Positions 1 through 8,775 of a stretch of 64,000 bases of DNA are shown piece by piece. The position numbers and the translations under genes are program-made. Positions within the stretch are counted from its first letter, which is position 1; every line of letters begins with the position of its first letter. The stretch is from Syntrophobacter fumaroxidans MPOB (GTDB lineage Bacteria > Desulfobacterota > Syntrophobacteria > Syntrophobacterales > Syntrophobacteraceae): NCBI RefSeq assembly GCF_000014965.1, contig NC_008554.1:1166001-1230000 (forward strand), in the 5' to 3' direction. A model generated the notes under the pieces. The model had not been told where the DNA came from, made no database searches, and saw only the letters and a list, made by a program, of their open reading frames with translations.

Positions 1-2219
1 GCATCGTCACCCAGGGCACCTTGGGAACCGCCGTCATCACAAACGCCTCCAGCGGTTCCGTCACATACACCCCAAAGCCAAATGCCTTTGGGACGGACAC
101 CTTCACCTATAAGGCCTCCGACGGAAAATCGAATTCGAACACGGCGACCGTGTCCGTGACGATCTCTCCGGTGAACGATGCCCCGATAGCCCTCGGCGAC
201 AGTGTTTCGACCTCGAGAAACACCCCGGTCATCGTCAACGTGCTTGCAAACGACACCGACGCGGACGGGGACGTGTTGATGACCGCCTCCTTTACACAGG
301 GGCTCCACGGCACGGTCCAGGTCAGCGGCGCTTCCCTTCTTTACACGCCCTTCCCGGATTTCAACGGCAATGATTCCTTCAGCTATACGGTGAACGACGG
401 ACATGACGCCACGGCAACGGCCACGGTGACGGTTGCCGTCGTAATCCCCAACGAACCTCCGGTGGCTCAGCAATCCGCCATCGACACAACCGAGGACACG
501 CCCGGGAGCGGCACGCTCATTGCCGCCGACGGGAACGGAGACCCTCTGACCTTCAGCATCGTCGCCCAGGGCACTTTGGGAACCGTGGTCGTGACAAACC
601 CGTCCATTGGTTCCTTCACCTACACCCCGAAGTCCAATGCTTTTGGAACGGATGCTTTCACCTTCAAGGCCTCCGACGGAAAGGCGAATTCGAACACGGC
701 GACCGTGACCGTGACGATTTCCCCCGTGAACGACGCTCCGACGGCATTGAACGACGCCGTTTCGACGCCCCAAAACACCGCGGTCACCGCCGACGTGCTT
801 TCGAACGACACCGACGCGGACGGCGACGTGTTGACGGTTTCCACCTTCACTCAGGGTCTCAACGGGACGGTCCGGCTCGACAATGGTTTCCTGCGATACA
901 CGCCCAACACTGATTTCAACGGAACCGATTCGTTCAATTACACGGTTGCCGACGGTTGCGGCGGCACGGCATCCGCAACGGTGACGATCGCCGTCGTGGC
1001 TGCCAACAGCCCCCCTCTGGCCTACAACAAGAACGTCCAGGCCCTGGCGAACAAGCCCGTCAGTAGTCTCCTCAAGGCGACCGATCCGGAAAGAGACCCT
1101 CTGACTTTCAGCATCGTCAGCAACGGCACTCGCGGCACGGCGGTACTCAACAATCCCGTCAACGGGGCCTTCACCTATACCCCCAATTCCAATGTCACCG
1201 GAACGGACACTTTCACTTTCAAGGCCAATGACGGCAAGCGAGACTCCAACACGGCCGTTGTGACCGTCAAGATCAAGAACAACAGAACGGCCGTCGTCGT
1301 CGAGGCCGAGGAAGCCTCTATGTTCTCGACGCCCATGACGAAGGGATCGGATGCATCGGCTTCCGGTGGGGGCTACATTTGGGTTCCAACCGGAACGGGA
1401 AGCATTTCAACCCCGTTTCAGGAAGGCGGCTCGGCCCATTACGTCTTCAAGGTGCCGAGCGCCGGCAAGTACCGGGTATGGGCCCGGGAATACTCCAGAA
1501 ACACGGCCCACAACTCATTTTTCATCTCCCTGGACGGCGGGGATTTCCTCCCCTGCAACACGGCTCTGGTCAAAAAATGGGAATGGGAACAACTGCGGAT
1601 CGGGAATTCCGGCAAACCGCTCGTGGTGCACCTGACTCCCGGCGAGCATACACTGCGAATCAAACAGAAGGAGGACGGCACAAGAATCGACAAGCTGCTG
1701 CTCTCGACCAACCCGAGACATTTCCCCTCCACCGTGTATTCTTACGGAGCAGCCGGAGTGTTCGGCGATTGGAGCATCACCGATCCCGATCCGCCGGGGG
1801 GACGGGTCTCCTCGATCCCCGATATCGAGAGGGAAAGCGTCGTCGTCAGTTTGTCGGGCAGCGGCATCAGGAACGAATACCACCTTGGATCGGATCACGA
1901 GGGCTGGCACAATTCGCGTCAATTCGACCTCCAGTGGAGCATGAAATTCGCGGAAGACTACCTGATTTCCGTCCATCTGAAAACGACCGCCGGTTACCGA
2001 CGAATCGTGTATCAGCCCATGGACCTCGACTTCATTGAAAAGCACGGCGACGCCGTGAAGTGCGGGCTGGGATCGAGCACCAGAAACGGCGAGTGGCACA
2101 CCATTATCCGGGACCTGCGGGCGGATCTCGGCCGCGTCCTGCCCGGCATTGCCATATTGGAGGTCAACGGAATCTCCGTTCGCGGAAGCGGCAGAATCGA
2201 CAACGTGAGGCTGAGGTAG
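1..2219 (+). CDS. Secreted Ig/cadherin-like repeat protein with C-terminal carbohydrate-binding-like module (5' end outside window)
   Basis: The reading frame is open from base 3, with no start in the window, so the N-terminus lies upstream. The first ~420 residues are tandem Big_9/cadherin-like units carrying signatures such as NDTDADGDVL, FNGTDSFNYTV and SPVNDAPTAL. Two unit types alternate, and the DNA repeats with an exact 555-bp period (GCATCGTC at 1, 556 and 1111). From about base 1295 a CBM6-like domain starts (VEAEEAS; YVFKVPSAGKYRVWARE), followed by a ~150-residue C-terminal domain (WSITDPDPPGG to SGRIDNVRLR). The whole C-terminal module is closely matched in the gene at 3895. The repeats suggest an extended surface or matrix protein, and the module suggests glycan binding. 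No PEP-CTERM or LPXTG sorting signal is present at the C-terminus. A strong terminator follows. Ligand and anchoring are unknown. Confidence 0.85.
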   Translation, partial: IVTQGTLGTAVITNASSGSVTYTPKPNAFGTDTFTYKASDGKSNSNTATVSVTISPVNDAPIALGDSVSTSRNTPVIVNVLANDTDADGDVLMTASFTQGLHGTVQVSGASLLYTPFPDFNGNDSFSYTVNDGHDATATATVTVAVVIPNEPPVAQQSAIDTTEDTPGSGTLIAADGNGDPLTFSIVAQGTLGTVVVTNPSIGSFTYTPKSNAFGTDAFTFKASDGKANSNTATVTVTISPVNDAPTALNDAVSTPQNTAVTADVLSNDTDADGDVLTVSTFTQGLNGTVRLDNGFLRYTPNTDFNGTDSFNYTVADGCGGTASATVTIAVVAANSPPLAYNKNVQALANKPVSSLLKATDPERDPLTFSIVSNGTRGTAVLNNPVNGAFTYTPNSNVTGTDTFTFKANDGKRDSNTAVVTVKIKNNRTAVVVEAEEASMFSTPMTKGSDASASGGGYIWVPTGTGSISTPFQEGGSAHYVFKVPSAGKYRVWAREYSRNTAHNSFFISLDGGDFLPCNTALVKKWEWEQLRIGNSGKPLVVHLTPGEHTLRIKQKEDGTRIDKLLLSTNPRHFPSTVYSYGAAGVFGDWSITDPDPPGGRVSSIPDIERESVVVSLSGSGIRNEYHLGSDHEGWHNSRQFDLQWSMKFAEDYLISVHLKTTAGYRRIVYQPMDLDFIEKHGDAVKCGLGSSTRNGEWHTIIRDLRADLGRVLPGIAILEVNGISVRGSGRIDNVRLR

Positions 2220-2258
2220 CCTGACGAGGGGGCGCGGAATGCGCCTCCCGGAAAAAAC

Positions 2259-2305
2259 AAATCGGGCCATGAGTCCCCGGGTTTCGGTCTCATGGCCCGA
2301 TTTTC
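2259..2305 (+). terminator. Rho-independent terminator
   Basis: A perfect 15-bp inverted repeat (AAATCGGGCCATGAG / CTCATGGCCCGATTT) with a 15-nt loop begins 40 bp after the stop of the repeat protein. The right arm ends in a short T-run, and an A-run precedes the left arm, so it could work in both directions. Confidence 0.85.
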
Positions 2306-2730
2306 AGACATTCCGTCTCATACCGGCCTGCGGTCAAGGCGGCAACACTGGGCGGGAGAGCATGAAGCTCTCCCTTTGCTGCATGTAGTTATATGGCGTC
2401 CGTCCCCGCCCGCCTCCCCTTGCGTCGAGCCCTCTCATCGCGCCACATCGAACGCAAATCGGCATCCATCATCGATCCGCCGCCGGTGAAGCAAGCGGCA
2501 GGGACTCTATACCGGCTCTCGCGCAAACACTCGTCATGCACGTGACGTTTCACTCCACCCTCGAACTCCGCGGTTTGGCCGCGCCCCGAAAAAGTGCCTC
2601 AACCGCATGGCATCAACATTTCTTGCACACTCTCGTCGCGGAAACCACCGGATCGAACGCTGCCCGGGCGGAAGACCCGGCCCGCCGCCGGAATCCGGCC
2701 GGAGCGCCGACCCGCAAGCCCGGGCAGGCG
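2306..2730. other. Intergenic, no gene recognised
   Basis: This stretch lies between the terminator and the stop of the convergent PilZ gene. No frame has coding character or a family signature, and I see no clear repeat. Confidence 0.5.
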
Positions 2731-3126
2731 TCAGCGGAATTCGTTGATCACCGGCATCAACCCGCTCATCTGCTCTTCGGAGAGCCGCGCAAATTCCAGG
2801 CCGCAACGCCTGTTTTCCAAACCGATGAGACTCTGATAATCGTTGCACCTGATATCGTAGACCACTCTGCACAATATCCTGGAAATGTACAGGCCCCTTG
2901 AATTGGAGAAGATGTCTATCTCCACCCTATCCACTCGGCAGTGTTCTTCCAATGCCAGGTATTCAAAGGAGATGCCTGTCTTGCTTATGTCCATGATCCT
3001 TCCCAGCCTGTAAAGACCGGAGCAGAAGGTCAGGTAGATGTTGTCCCGGATTCGGAAACGCTTGCATCGGCGTTTTTCCATGACGGACGACAGGTTGTTC
3101 GTGGAGGGTTGCTCTTCTGATCGCAT
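2731..3126 (-). CDS. PilZ-domain protein (c-di-GMP receptor type)
   Basis: A 131-residue single-domain PilZ protein. The start was chosen at the ATG at 3126 because GAGGGG lies 7 nt upstream; longer readings of the frame have no ribosome site. The c-di-GMP binding signatures are visible: RRCKR (RxxxR, residues 19-23) and DISKTG (DxSxxG). PilZ proteins bind cyclic di-GMP and change partner activity, often in exopolysaccharide synthesis or motility. It lies between two large secreted-protein genes on the opposite strand. It resembles the PilZ gene at 38349: both end in a segment reading RRCG(L/V)EF followed by LS-EQ. The two paralogues sit outside either end of the EPS locus, which suggests but does not prove control of it. 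Partner unknown. Confidence 0.85.
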   Translation of the reverse strand: MRSEEQPSTNNLSSVMEKRRCKRFRIRDNIYLTFCSGLYRLGRIMDISKTGISFEYLALEEHCRVDRVEIDIFSNSRGLYISRILCRVVYDIRCNDYQSLIGLENRRCGLEFARLSEEQMSGLMPVINEFR

Positions 3127-3894
3127 ATGTGTTCCCCTCGGTAAAGCATAAGTGATCCTGCGCGGGCTCAGCCGGTTGTGCTCCACGTTGACGGAATCCT
3201 CTTCCGACTGTTCTCGTTCGCTGAGGAGCATCCGAATCTGTTGCGGCTCAAGCAGCCGGCGCACCCTCGACCCCGGGTGACCGTTCTCCACGCTTCGATG
3301 ACCGTAAGACCGGATATCTGAAAGCACTCCGTCTTCGTTCGGCAGACCGCGATCGCATCCGCCGGCGGGTACCCTCGCGGGTACAGGCCCTTCTCTTCCG
3401 CCGGCGAAAGCCCATAGAGCGGGGATTCCTGAAAAAGCCGGAATCCTATGAATCGAGCTTTCCCCGATCCCCAGTGCCCGGTCTCGCCCCCCTCCGGTTC
3501 TCCGGAGCAACGGGCCGGGTCACGGGAATTATCCCTGCATCGTTGGCTCCATCCGCCCACTCCCCTTTTCTCCGAAGGCTTTCCGGAAGGTGTTCGACCT
3601 CGGGCTCTAAACCGATCTTCCCGGCACCCATTCCCGACACCTGGCGCCTTCCGGACCACGGATTGAGTTTCCTGTTTGTTTTCAACACATTGATGGATGC
3701 CGACGGTCCGGGGGCAGCCTTCGACGCGAACCCCGCACTCCGGACATTCAATGCGGAGGTCCGGACAAACCACCCGTTCCGTCCAAAATCGCTTGCGCGA
3801 GCGCCGAAGTTCCTGTATACGGTAGCTGGCTCTCAGAGCGGGAGCGGCGCCACAACCGTCGCTCCCCCTCAAAAAACATCATTGGAGGTGGAGC
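3127..3894. other. Intergenic, divergent promoter region
   Basis: 768 bp between the divergent PilZ and FN3 genes. Open frames exist on both strands, but their translations are Arg/Pro/Ser-rich with no family signature, typical of chance frames in GC-rich DNA. It presumably holds both promoters. Confidence 0.5.
3793..3821 (+). promoter_or_regulatory. Candidate sigma-70 promoter for the FN3 gene
   Basis: TTGCGC at 3793-3798 and TATACG at 3816-3821 are separated by 17 bp and lie about 75 bp before the ATG at 3895. The -35 match is weak (3/6) and the -10 moderate (4/6). Confidence 0.3.
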
Positions 3895-5355
3895 ATGGCT
3901 GAAAGAAAACCCTTGCCCGGCCCCACAACGAAATTCCGGCGCATCCGCCGTTTGACGACTTTCCTGGTTGCCCTCGCGGCCGCCCTCTCGATCGCTCCCG
4001 ATGTCTTTCCCGCGTCAGTCACCCTGTCCTGGAATCCCGTGTCGTTCAAGAACCTTCGCGGCTACAAAATCTATTGCGGCACATCGCACCGCAACTATTC
4101 CCGACGCGTGACGCTGGGCAAAGCGACTTCCGGGACGGTAAGGAACCTTGTGAAGGGCAGAACCTATTATTTTGCCGTAACCTCCTATGCCGCCGGGGTG
4201 GAGAGCGGATTCTCAAAAGAAGTGGTCTTCCCCCCGAATGAGGCACCGATCCACGATAAGCGCCTCCAGACGGGTGATTCCGGGGATACGCCCGACACCC
4301 CGGCATCCGAGGGCGCATTCGAGCTGCAAGTCTTGTCCGGAACCGATCCCCCGGCTCCCGGCGTCAACGACGCGGGAGGCGATTCCGTTGCGGCGCCCGA
4401 TTTTGGCGGCATCCAACCGCACGAATCGGTTTACCTGGAGGCGGAAGCCGGCGCTCTGGAGGTCCCCCTGGAAACGGGCGTGACCACGTCCGGCACCGGT
4501 TTTATCCGGGTGCCCTTAGGGCGGGAGCCCGTTTCGGACCCCCTGCGGGAAGGGGGCACCGCCACCTATGCATTCACGGTGACCGCCGCCGGAGACTATA
4601 CCTTCTGGGGACGCGAATACTGTCCGTACAGCACCCGCAATTCCTTTTTCGTCTCGGTCGATTCCGGCCCTTTCCTCACCTGGAACACCGCGATCGTCAA
4701 CGGGTGGCTGTGGGACCAGGTGCGCGACGGGTCCTCCGGTTCCCCGTTGAAACTGCGGCTGAGGGCCGGCGACCATACGCTCAGGATCAAGCAAAAAGAG
4801 GACGGCACGCGCTTGGACAAGATCCTGATCACCAGCGTGCCGCAGCCGTTCCCCTCAACGCTCTATTGCGCGGTATCGCGCGGAGTGCCGGGCCGATGGA
4901 GCATCACCGACTCCGACCCGCCCGGGGCGAAGGTCTTGAGCGTGTTTGACGACGAGCGGGGCGGTCCCGTCACGGAATTGTCCGGCTCCGAAACGGCCAA
5001 CGCGTTTCGCCTGGGCGGCCGGGACCTCGACGGTTGGCACAACACCCGTCAGTTCGTCCTGGAGTGGAGCATGAAGTTCTCCGAGGACTACGTGGTTTCG
5101 GTACACCTGCAGACCACGGACGGCTACCGGGAAATCCGGTACAAGCCTCTTGTCGGAAACGGTCCGGGAGACGACCGGACAATCGATTGCGGGCTTGGGC
5201 CCGGCACCCTGGACGGCGACTGGCACACCTTCGCCCGCCACCTGCAAAAGGACTTGTCCAGGGCACAGCCGGGGGTAAAAATCCTCGAAGTGAATGGATT
5301 CTCGGTTCGCGGCAGCGGCAGAATAGATAACGTGAGGCTCGGGGCCGGCCGTTGA
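3895..5355 (+). CDS. Secreted fibronectin III protein with C-terminal carbohydrate-binding-like module
   Basis: 486 residues. The start ATG has GGAGGTGGAGC directly upstream. A basic N-terminus and hydrophobic segment (LTTFLVALAAALSIA, ~20-34) form a signal peptide ending near FPA. One FN3 domain covers about residues 40-112 (VTLSWNPV, YKIYCGTS, YYFAVTSYAAGVESGFS). A low-complexity linker (~115-175) leads to a CBM6-like domain (YLEAEAGALE; YAFTVTAAGDYTFWGRE) and a C-terminal domain (WSITDSDPPGA to SGRIDNVRLG). The last ~300 residues are closely similar along their whole length to the protein ending at 2219, so the two are paralogues with swapped N-termini. Likely an extracellular or matrix protein binding glycan near the exosortase locus; ligand unknown. 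A terminator follows. Confidence 0.85.
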   Translation: MAERKPLPGPTTKFRRIRRLTTFLVALAAALSIAPDVFPASVTLSWNPVSFKNLRGYKIYCGTSHRNYSRRVTLGKATSGTVRNLVKGRTYYFAVTSYAAGVESGFSKEVVFPPNEAPIHDKRLQTGDSGDTPDTPASEGAFELQVLSGTDPPAPGVNDAGGDSVAAPDFGGIQPHESVYLEAEAGALEVPLETGVTTSGTGFIRVPLGREPVSDPLREGGTATYAFTVTAAGDYTFWGREYCPYSTRNSFFVSVDSGPFLTWNTAIVNGWLWDQVRDGSSGSPLKLRLRAGDHTLRIKQKEDGTRLDKILITSVPQPFPSTLYCAVSRGVPGRWSITDSDPPGAKVLSVFDDERGGPVTELSGSETANAFRLGGRDLDGWHNTRQFVLEWSMKFSEDYVVSVHLQTTDGYREIRYKPLVGNGPGDDRTIDCGLGPGTLDGDWHTFARHLQKDLSRAQPGVKILEVNGFSVRGSGRIDNVRLGAGR

Positions 5356-5408
5356 TGCGCTGCGGGCCGGCGCCCGGCGCCGATCACCGGCGCCGGACAG
5401 ACCCGGGT

Positions 5409-5452
5409 TCCACTCGCTCCCGCCGTGGCGGAAACGAGTGGAGCCTCTTTTT
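5409..5452 (+). terminator. Rho-independent terminator after the FN3 gene
   Basis: TCCACTCG at 5409-5416 pairs with CGAGTGGA at 5435-5442, and an inner CCGCC/GGCGG stem reinforces it. A TCTTTTTA run follows. It overlaps the last bases of the convergent PEP-CTERM gene and has no T-run in the other direction. Confidence 0.75.
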
Positions 5453-5750
5453 ACGCCTTGTCTTTCCTGCTCGCCCGGACAAACAACGCCACGCCGCCCG
5501 CGCCCATCAGGAGCGAAAACAGAGTGGCCGGTTCGGGGATCCTGCTCGGCTTGGTGGGCCGCTGGTTTAAACCGCCGGCGCCGGAATCGGAAATGGTACT
5601 CGTGCCGGGGCCCCGGTCATTGGACCCGGTTTCGGCTCCCAGAGCGGTTCCCGTGCCCCATCCGGCCGTCTGTTCCACCACGGGGAACGACAGGGCCAGC
5701 GCCAGGGCCGCCAGGCCGATGAGACTGAATACCGTGATTCTTTTCATCAT
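5451..5750 (-). CDS. Small PEP-CTERM sorting-signal protein (probable exosortase substrate)
   Basis: 99 residues. It starts at tandem ATGs (5750/5747) preceded by GAGGAGGAAG. An N-terminal signal peptide (ITVFSLIGLAALALAL) is followed by a short polar Gly/Ser/Thr-rich body. The C-terminus is a textbook PEP-CTERM tripartite signal: PEP at residues 72-74 (IPEPATLFSLLMGAGG), a hydrophobic helix, and a basic end (RASRKDKA). In this family exosortase cuts at the PEP motif and the protein is passed to the cell surface or EPS matrix. The exosortase gene lies 324 bp upstream on the same strand, so this is the obvious local substrate. The mature part is only ~45 residues with no recognised domain, so its role is unknown. 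Confidence 0.9.
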   Translation of the reverse strand: MMKRITVFSLIGLAALALALSFPVVEQTAGWGTGTALGAETGSNDRGPGTSTISDSGAGGLNQRPTKPSRIPEPATLFSLLMGAGGVALFVRASRKDKA

Positions 5751-6073
5751 CGATCTTCCTCCTCTCTTCTTCTGTGTAAATGCACGTCATCAACCCGGGT
5801 CGACGGGATGGATCACGAACGGCGGCCGCCGAGTCGCGGCGCATCTTCGCACGCGCCCTCCTTTTTTCGCGCGAATGCTACCGCCTCCGGACCATCCCAT
5901 CGACCCCCCTCATCACTCCAGCGAAAACCGGGACCCGTAAAATCCCCGCCCCGGGTCTCCCGTTTTCGAAGGAATCTTGTCCACGCGCTCCCGCCACAGG
6001 CGCAAAAAGGCTCCAGGGCCAGAGCATTCCCGAGCGCTCGGGGAGGTCTTTCTGTCGACCGTCGACCGTCGAC
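5751..6073. other. Leader between exosortase and PEP-CTERM gene
   Basis: 323 bp without a convincing gene. Three head-to-tail GTCGAC units (6054-6073) abut the exosortase stop codon. Strong ribosome-binding purines lie at the right of the PEP-CTERM start. No promoter was recognised with confidence. Confidence 0.5.
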
Positions 6074-6940
6074 TCATTTGCAGGAGGACGCGAACCTCCT
6101 TCTTCGTTCCAATGCGCGCAGGCCCCATGCAACCGGCGAGAGGAGCAGCAGCGCTACCACGAAGAAGAGGTTCCCGCCCCGCGTATGCCATGGCCCCGCC
6201 AGAACACTCTCCCCGAAATTCGCCGTGATCACATAGAGAAACACGATCCGCATGCCGTTCTTGAAAATGGAGATCGCCACCGAGGACAGCAATAAGACTA
6301 CTCGGCCCGCGGCACTCTTCAGATACACGGTGCCAATCAGCAGGCTCACGATAAAAAGGGCCATGGTCGATCGGATGCCGCTGCATTCCGGCGCCACTTC
6401 GAGGTCGATGAAAGGAAGCATCAGGACAAACCCGTCTAATGAAACGGGTATCCCGGCGGTTCTGAAAATCCAGTAGGCCGCATCCAGCGAGCCCCGTTGC
6501 AGGAAAGCGGTCAGCGCATCGAGTACCGGGGCCGGAAGCGGAACCATGAGGACGAGGAACAATACGGGGGTCAGAGCGTTCCGAAACGTATTCACACCGT
6601 AGAAAAAAACCAGCGTTCCGGTGATGAACCCCACGGCGGAGAGGGTTGACAAAACCAGGCCCTCATCCGCATTCGCGTTCCATTCAGTCATGCGGCACCA
6701 CACATGGAGAGCCAGGCTCAGAAAAATCCATATTGATCCTGCCGCGTAGGAGTATCCGACTTTGTGGAAAATCTCCTTCCTGTTCCACGCCAGGGCAAAC
6801 AGGGCGATGAACGGCATCGCCACAATGTATGAATGGGTGTGTGACTCGAGCGATAGAGAGATGAGCCGGCGTAGCGGTTCGGAATAGATGACCAGGCCGA
6901 CCGCCAGCGAGACGACGAACAATGCAAACCGGGCATCCAT
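6074..6940 (-). CDS. Exosortase (membrane transpeptidase-like, EpsH family)
   Basis: 288 residues from the ATG at 6940, with about eight hydrophobic segments. The exosortase catalytic triad is present: Cys186 in PECSGIRST, Arg231 in NGMRI and His252 in WHTRGG. Exosortases cleave PEP-CTERM proteins at the inner membrane and pass them to the surface, in species that also make EPS. There is no fused EpsI domain, so it is the short form. A TTG at 6970 with GAGG upstream is an alternative start adding ten residues; a longer reading would overlap the DUF218 gene upstream. Next along are the DUF218 gene (104 bp before) and its likely substrate (after). The subtype (XrtA or another) cannot be set from sequence reading alone. 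Confidence 0.92.
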   Translation of the reverse strand: MDARFALFVVSLAVGLVIYSEPLRRLISLSLESHTHSYIVAMPFIALFALAWNRKEIFHKVGYSYAAGSIWIFLSLALHVWCRMTEWNANADEGLVLSTLSAVGFITGTLVFFYGVNTFRNALTPVLFLVLMVPLPAPVLDALTAFLQRGSLDAAYWIFRTAGIPVSLDGFVLMLPFIDLEVAPECSGIRSTMALFIVSLLIGTVYLKSAAGRVVLLLSSVAISIFKNGMRIVFLYVITANFGESVLAGPWHTRGGNLFFVVALLLLSPVAWGLRALERRRRFASSCK

Positions 6941-7044
6941 GAAGTGCGGAGAATCGGGGGGGCTTTTCAAGATCGGACCTCGAATCGGCTTGCACGCCCG
7001 GCATGCACCATCAGCGTGCCGGGCCTGACCGGAAATCACGCCGT

Positions 7045-7662
7045 TCACCAATAGAACAAAAGAGCGTACAGATACCCCGCCATATCTCGCGAGACCCACT
7101 TGATGCCCGCCGGCGAAGCCCACCAGAATCGCGGATCGTAATCATCGGTCGGAACGCTGATCATTCCGATATGGACGCCGGGGGGGAGCACCTTCCGGTA
7201 AACCGTGTAGGTCTTTCTCGCATGAGGGCCGACCGTAAGGATGTTGACTCCCTTCGACAGGCGCATGTCGGAACCGTCGAGGAACTTTTTGAACGCTTGA
7301 GCCGACGTCAAGGTACGATCGAATGCAACATAGGGTGCCGGTACGGCAATGACGTTCGCCTCCTTGACACCGAGCTTCACGATCCTCCGCGCTGAAATGG
7401 CGGCGGACGTGGGGCAGCCGGGACAATCCTTCTCACTCGGCCCCCCAGTGGTGACGAGGAGGGAATATCCGCCCCTGTTGAATTCCAGTGCGGCGGACCT
7501 CAAGGCATACTCCGGCACCCAACCCTCAACCACCAGGATTTCAGCATCGGCGGGCTGGTTCATGACAAGGAAGGAGTGCATTCCACCGATCCCGAAAACC
7601 GCAACACATAACGCTCCTACAATCGCGAACCGCTTGAGCGGCCTGGTCTTCAGTGACGGCAT
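7045..7662 (-). CDS. DUF218 / YdcF-like membrane-anchored protein
   Basis: 205 residues from the ATG at 7662 (GAGAG upstream). One N-terminal membrane anchor (FAIVGALCVAVFGIGGMHSF) is followed by a DUF218-type Rossmann-like domain: ILVVEGWVPEYAL, LLVTTGGP, then TVGPHARKTY near residue 150. DUF218 proteins (SanA, ElyC, YdcF) are linked to envelope polysaccharide metabolism, but the reaction is not established. The gene lies between the methyltransferases and the exosortase in the same direction, a placement often seen in exosortase loci. The Cys pair CPGC near residue 90 is conspicuous. I infer a role in EPS maturation or export. Confidence 0.75.
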   Translation of the reverse strand: MPSLKTRPLKRFAIVGALCVAVFGIGGMHSFLVMNQPADAEILVVEGWVPEYALRSAALEFNRGGYSLLVTTGGPSEKDCPGCPTSAAISARRIVKLGVKEANVIAVPAPYVAFDRTLTSAQAFKKFLDGSDMRLSKGVNILTVGPHARKTYTVYRKVLPPGVHIGMISVPTDDYDPRFWWASPAGIKWVSRDMAGYLYALLFYW

Positions 7663-7875
7663 GCGTGCTCTCTCGAGTCCCCGGCAATCGCCCATAAAGC
7701 AGCCTGGACACCGCCACCTCGCGATCCGGGATCGCCGCCCGGCGCCATACCGTCCGGCGGCACAATTCCATCCCCGGACCACCGGCAGGCGGGCCATCGG
7801 TCAGCTGCGTGCAGCCTGGCCGCCATAGCCGCCGGGGAGGCTGACTCGGCGGTGGCCGTCAAAGTTCGCGGGTCT

Positions 7876-8664
7876 TCAGAGGATTGCCTTGCGCGGCTTG
7901 CCCCGCAACGATCCCGCGCCCTTTCTGAAGCAAATGACGGGTTCGGAAGCCCACCGCGGTGAAAAGTATTTATAGATGAATTGCATGCCGCGGCGAAACG
8001 CCAGCGCCTTCAGAGGCGACCTCGATTTGAGCGCCGCGTACCGCGAGCTTGCTTGCGGAATCGGGAGATAGACCGCCTCCGGGGCGAACTGGAACGAGGA
8101 CACATATTCCAGCAACGTTCTATAGGTGAAGTACCTCACGTGCGCGTAGAATTCATAGCGGTCACGTTCGGACAGAGGATCGTGGAAGGTTTTTCCGGAC
8201 AATAGGAACGGCAGAAGATAGGTGAGTCCGGAATAGTTCGGTGCCGAGATATAGAGATAACCCCCCGGCTGCAAAATTCTGCCGATCTCGCGGATGAAGT
8301 ACTCGGTGTTTATGGTGTGCTCGATGACGGCGAGCGCGATCACCGCGTCAAAGCTTCCCTCGGGGAAGGGGAAGGGGTTTTCCGGATCGTCGATGTCGAA
8401 AGACACCGTCTGCAGACCGGTGTCTTTCATGATCTGCAGGCATGTTTCGCTGATATCGTTGCAGAGCAGTTCCGCAGGGTATCCGTCGCGTATGTTCCTG
8501 CCGACGACCCCCACACCCGAAGCGATATCGAGGACTCTGCGGTGCCCCCGGTTTTCGAAGCATTGGGGAAAAATCCGGTGTCTTTCATGGAACGCCGGAT
8601 ACTCGTCCAGTTTCTGAATGCCGCTCAGGCGCTCTTCTTCAAGGGGAATCGCATCGGTCCTCAT
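7876..8664 (-). CDS. Class I SAM-dependent methyltransferase
   Basis: 262 residues. It shows a methyltransferase-11-type fold: SAM-binding motif I VLDIASGVGVVG (~44-55), an acidic strand end (VSFDIDDPENPFPF), post-motif FDAVIALAVIEHT, and GYLYISAPNYSG after the next helix. The C-terminal ~80 residues (YFTYRTLLEYVSSFQF) match the region that caps the acceptor site in glycan and lipid methyltransferases. It sits within the EPS locus beside a second methyltransferase, so a sugar O-methyl transfer on the polysaccharide is likely. The substrate is not determinable. The ribosome site before the ATG at 8664 is weak. Confidence 0.8.
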   Translation of the reverse strand: MRTDAIPLEEERLSGIQKLDEYPAFHERHRIFPQCFENRGHRRVLDIASGVGVVGRNIRDGYPAELLCNDISETCLQIMKDTGLQTVSFDIDDPENPFPFPEGSFDAVIALAVIEHTINTEYFIREIGRILQPGGYLYISAPNYSGLTYLLPFLLSGKTFHDPLSERDRYEFYAHVRYFTYRTLLEYVSSFQFAPEAVYLPIPQASSRYAALKSRSPLKALAFRRGMQFIYKYFSPRWASEPVICFRKGAGSLRGKPRKAIL

Positions 8665-8775
8665 CGTGAATCATCTTTCGTCAGTCTATTGTTATGGTAT
8701 GCGCCGGCGTTCATGGAACGGACGGAGAAAACGACCGTTTGCACGCCTGCGCCCTTTTGCGGGAATACGAATCCA

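Noticed and set aside
3446-3902. Overlapping open frames on both strands before the FN3 gene
   Set aside because: All have Arg/Pro/Ser-rich chance composition and no ribosome site. The region is better explained as promoter DNA.
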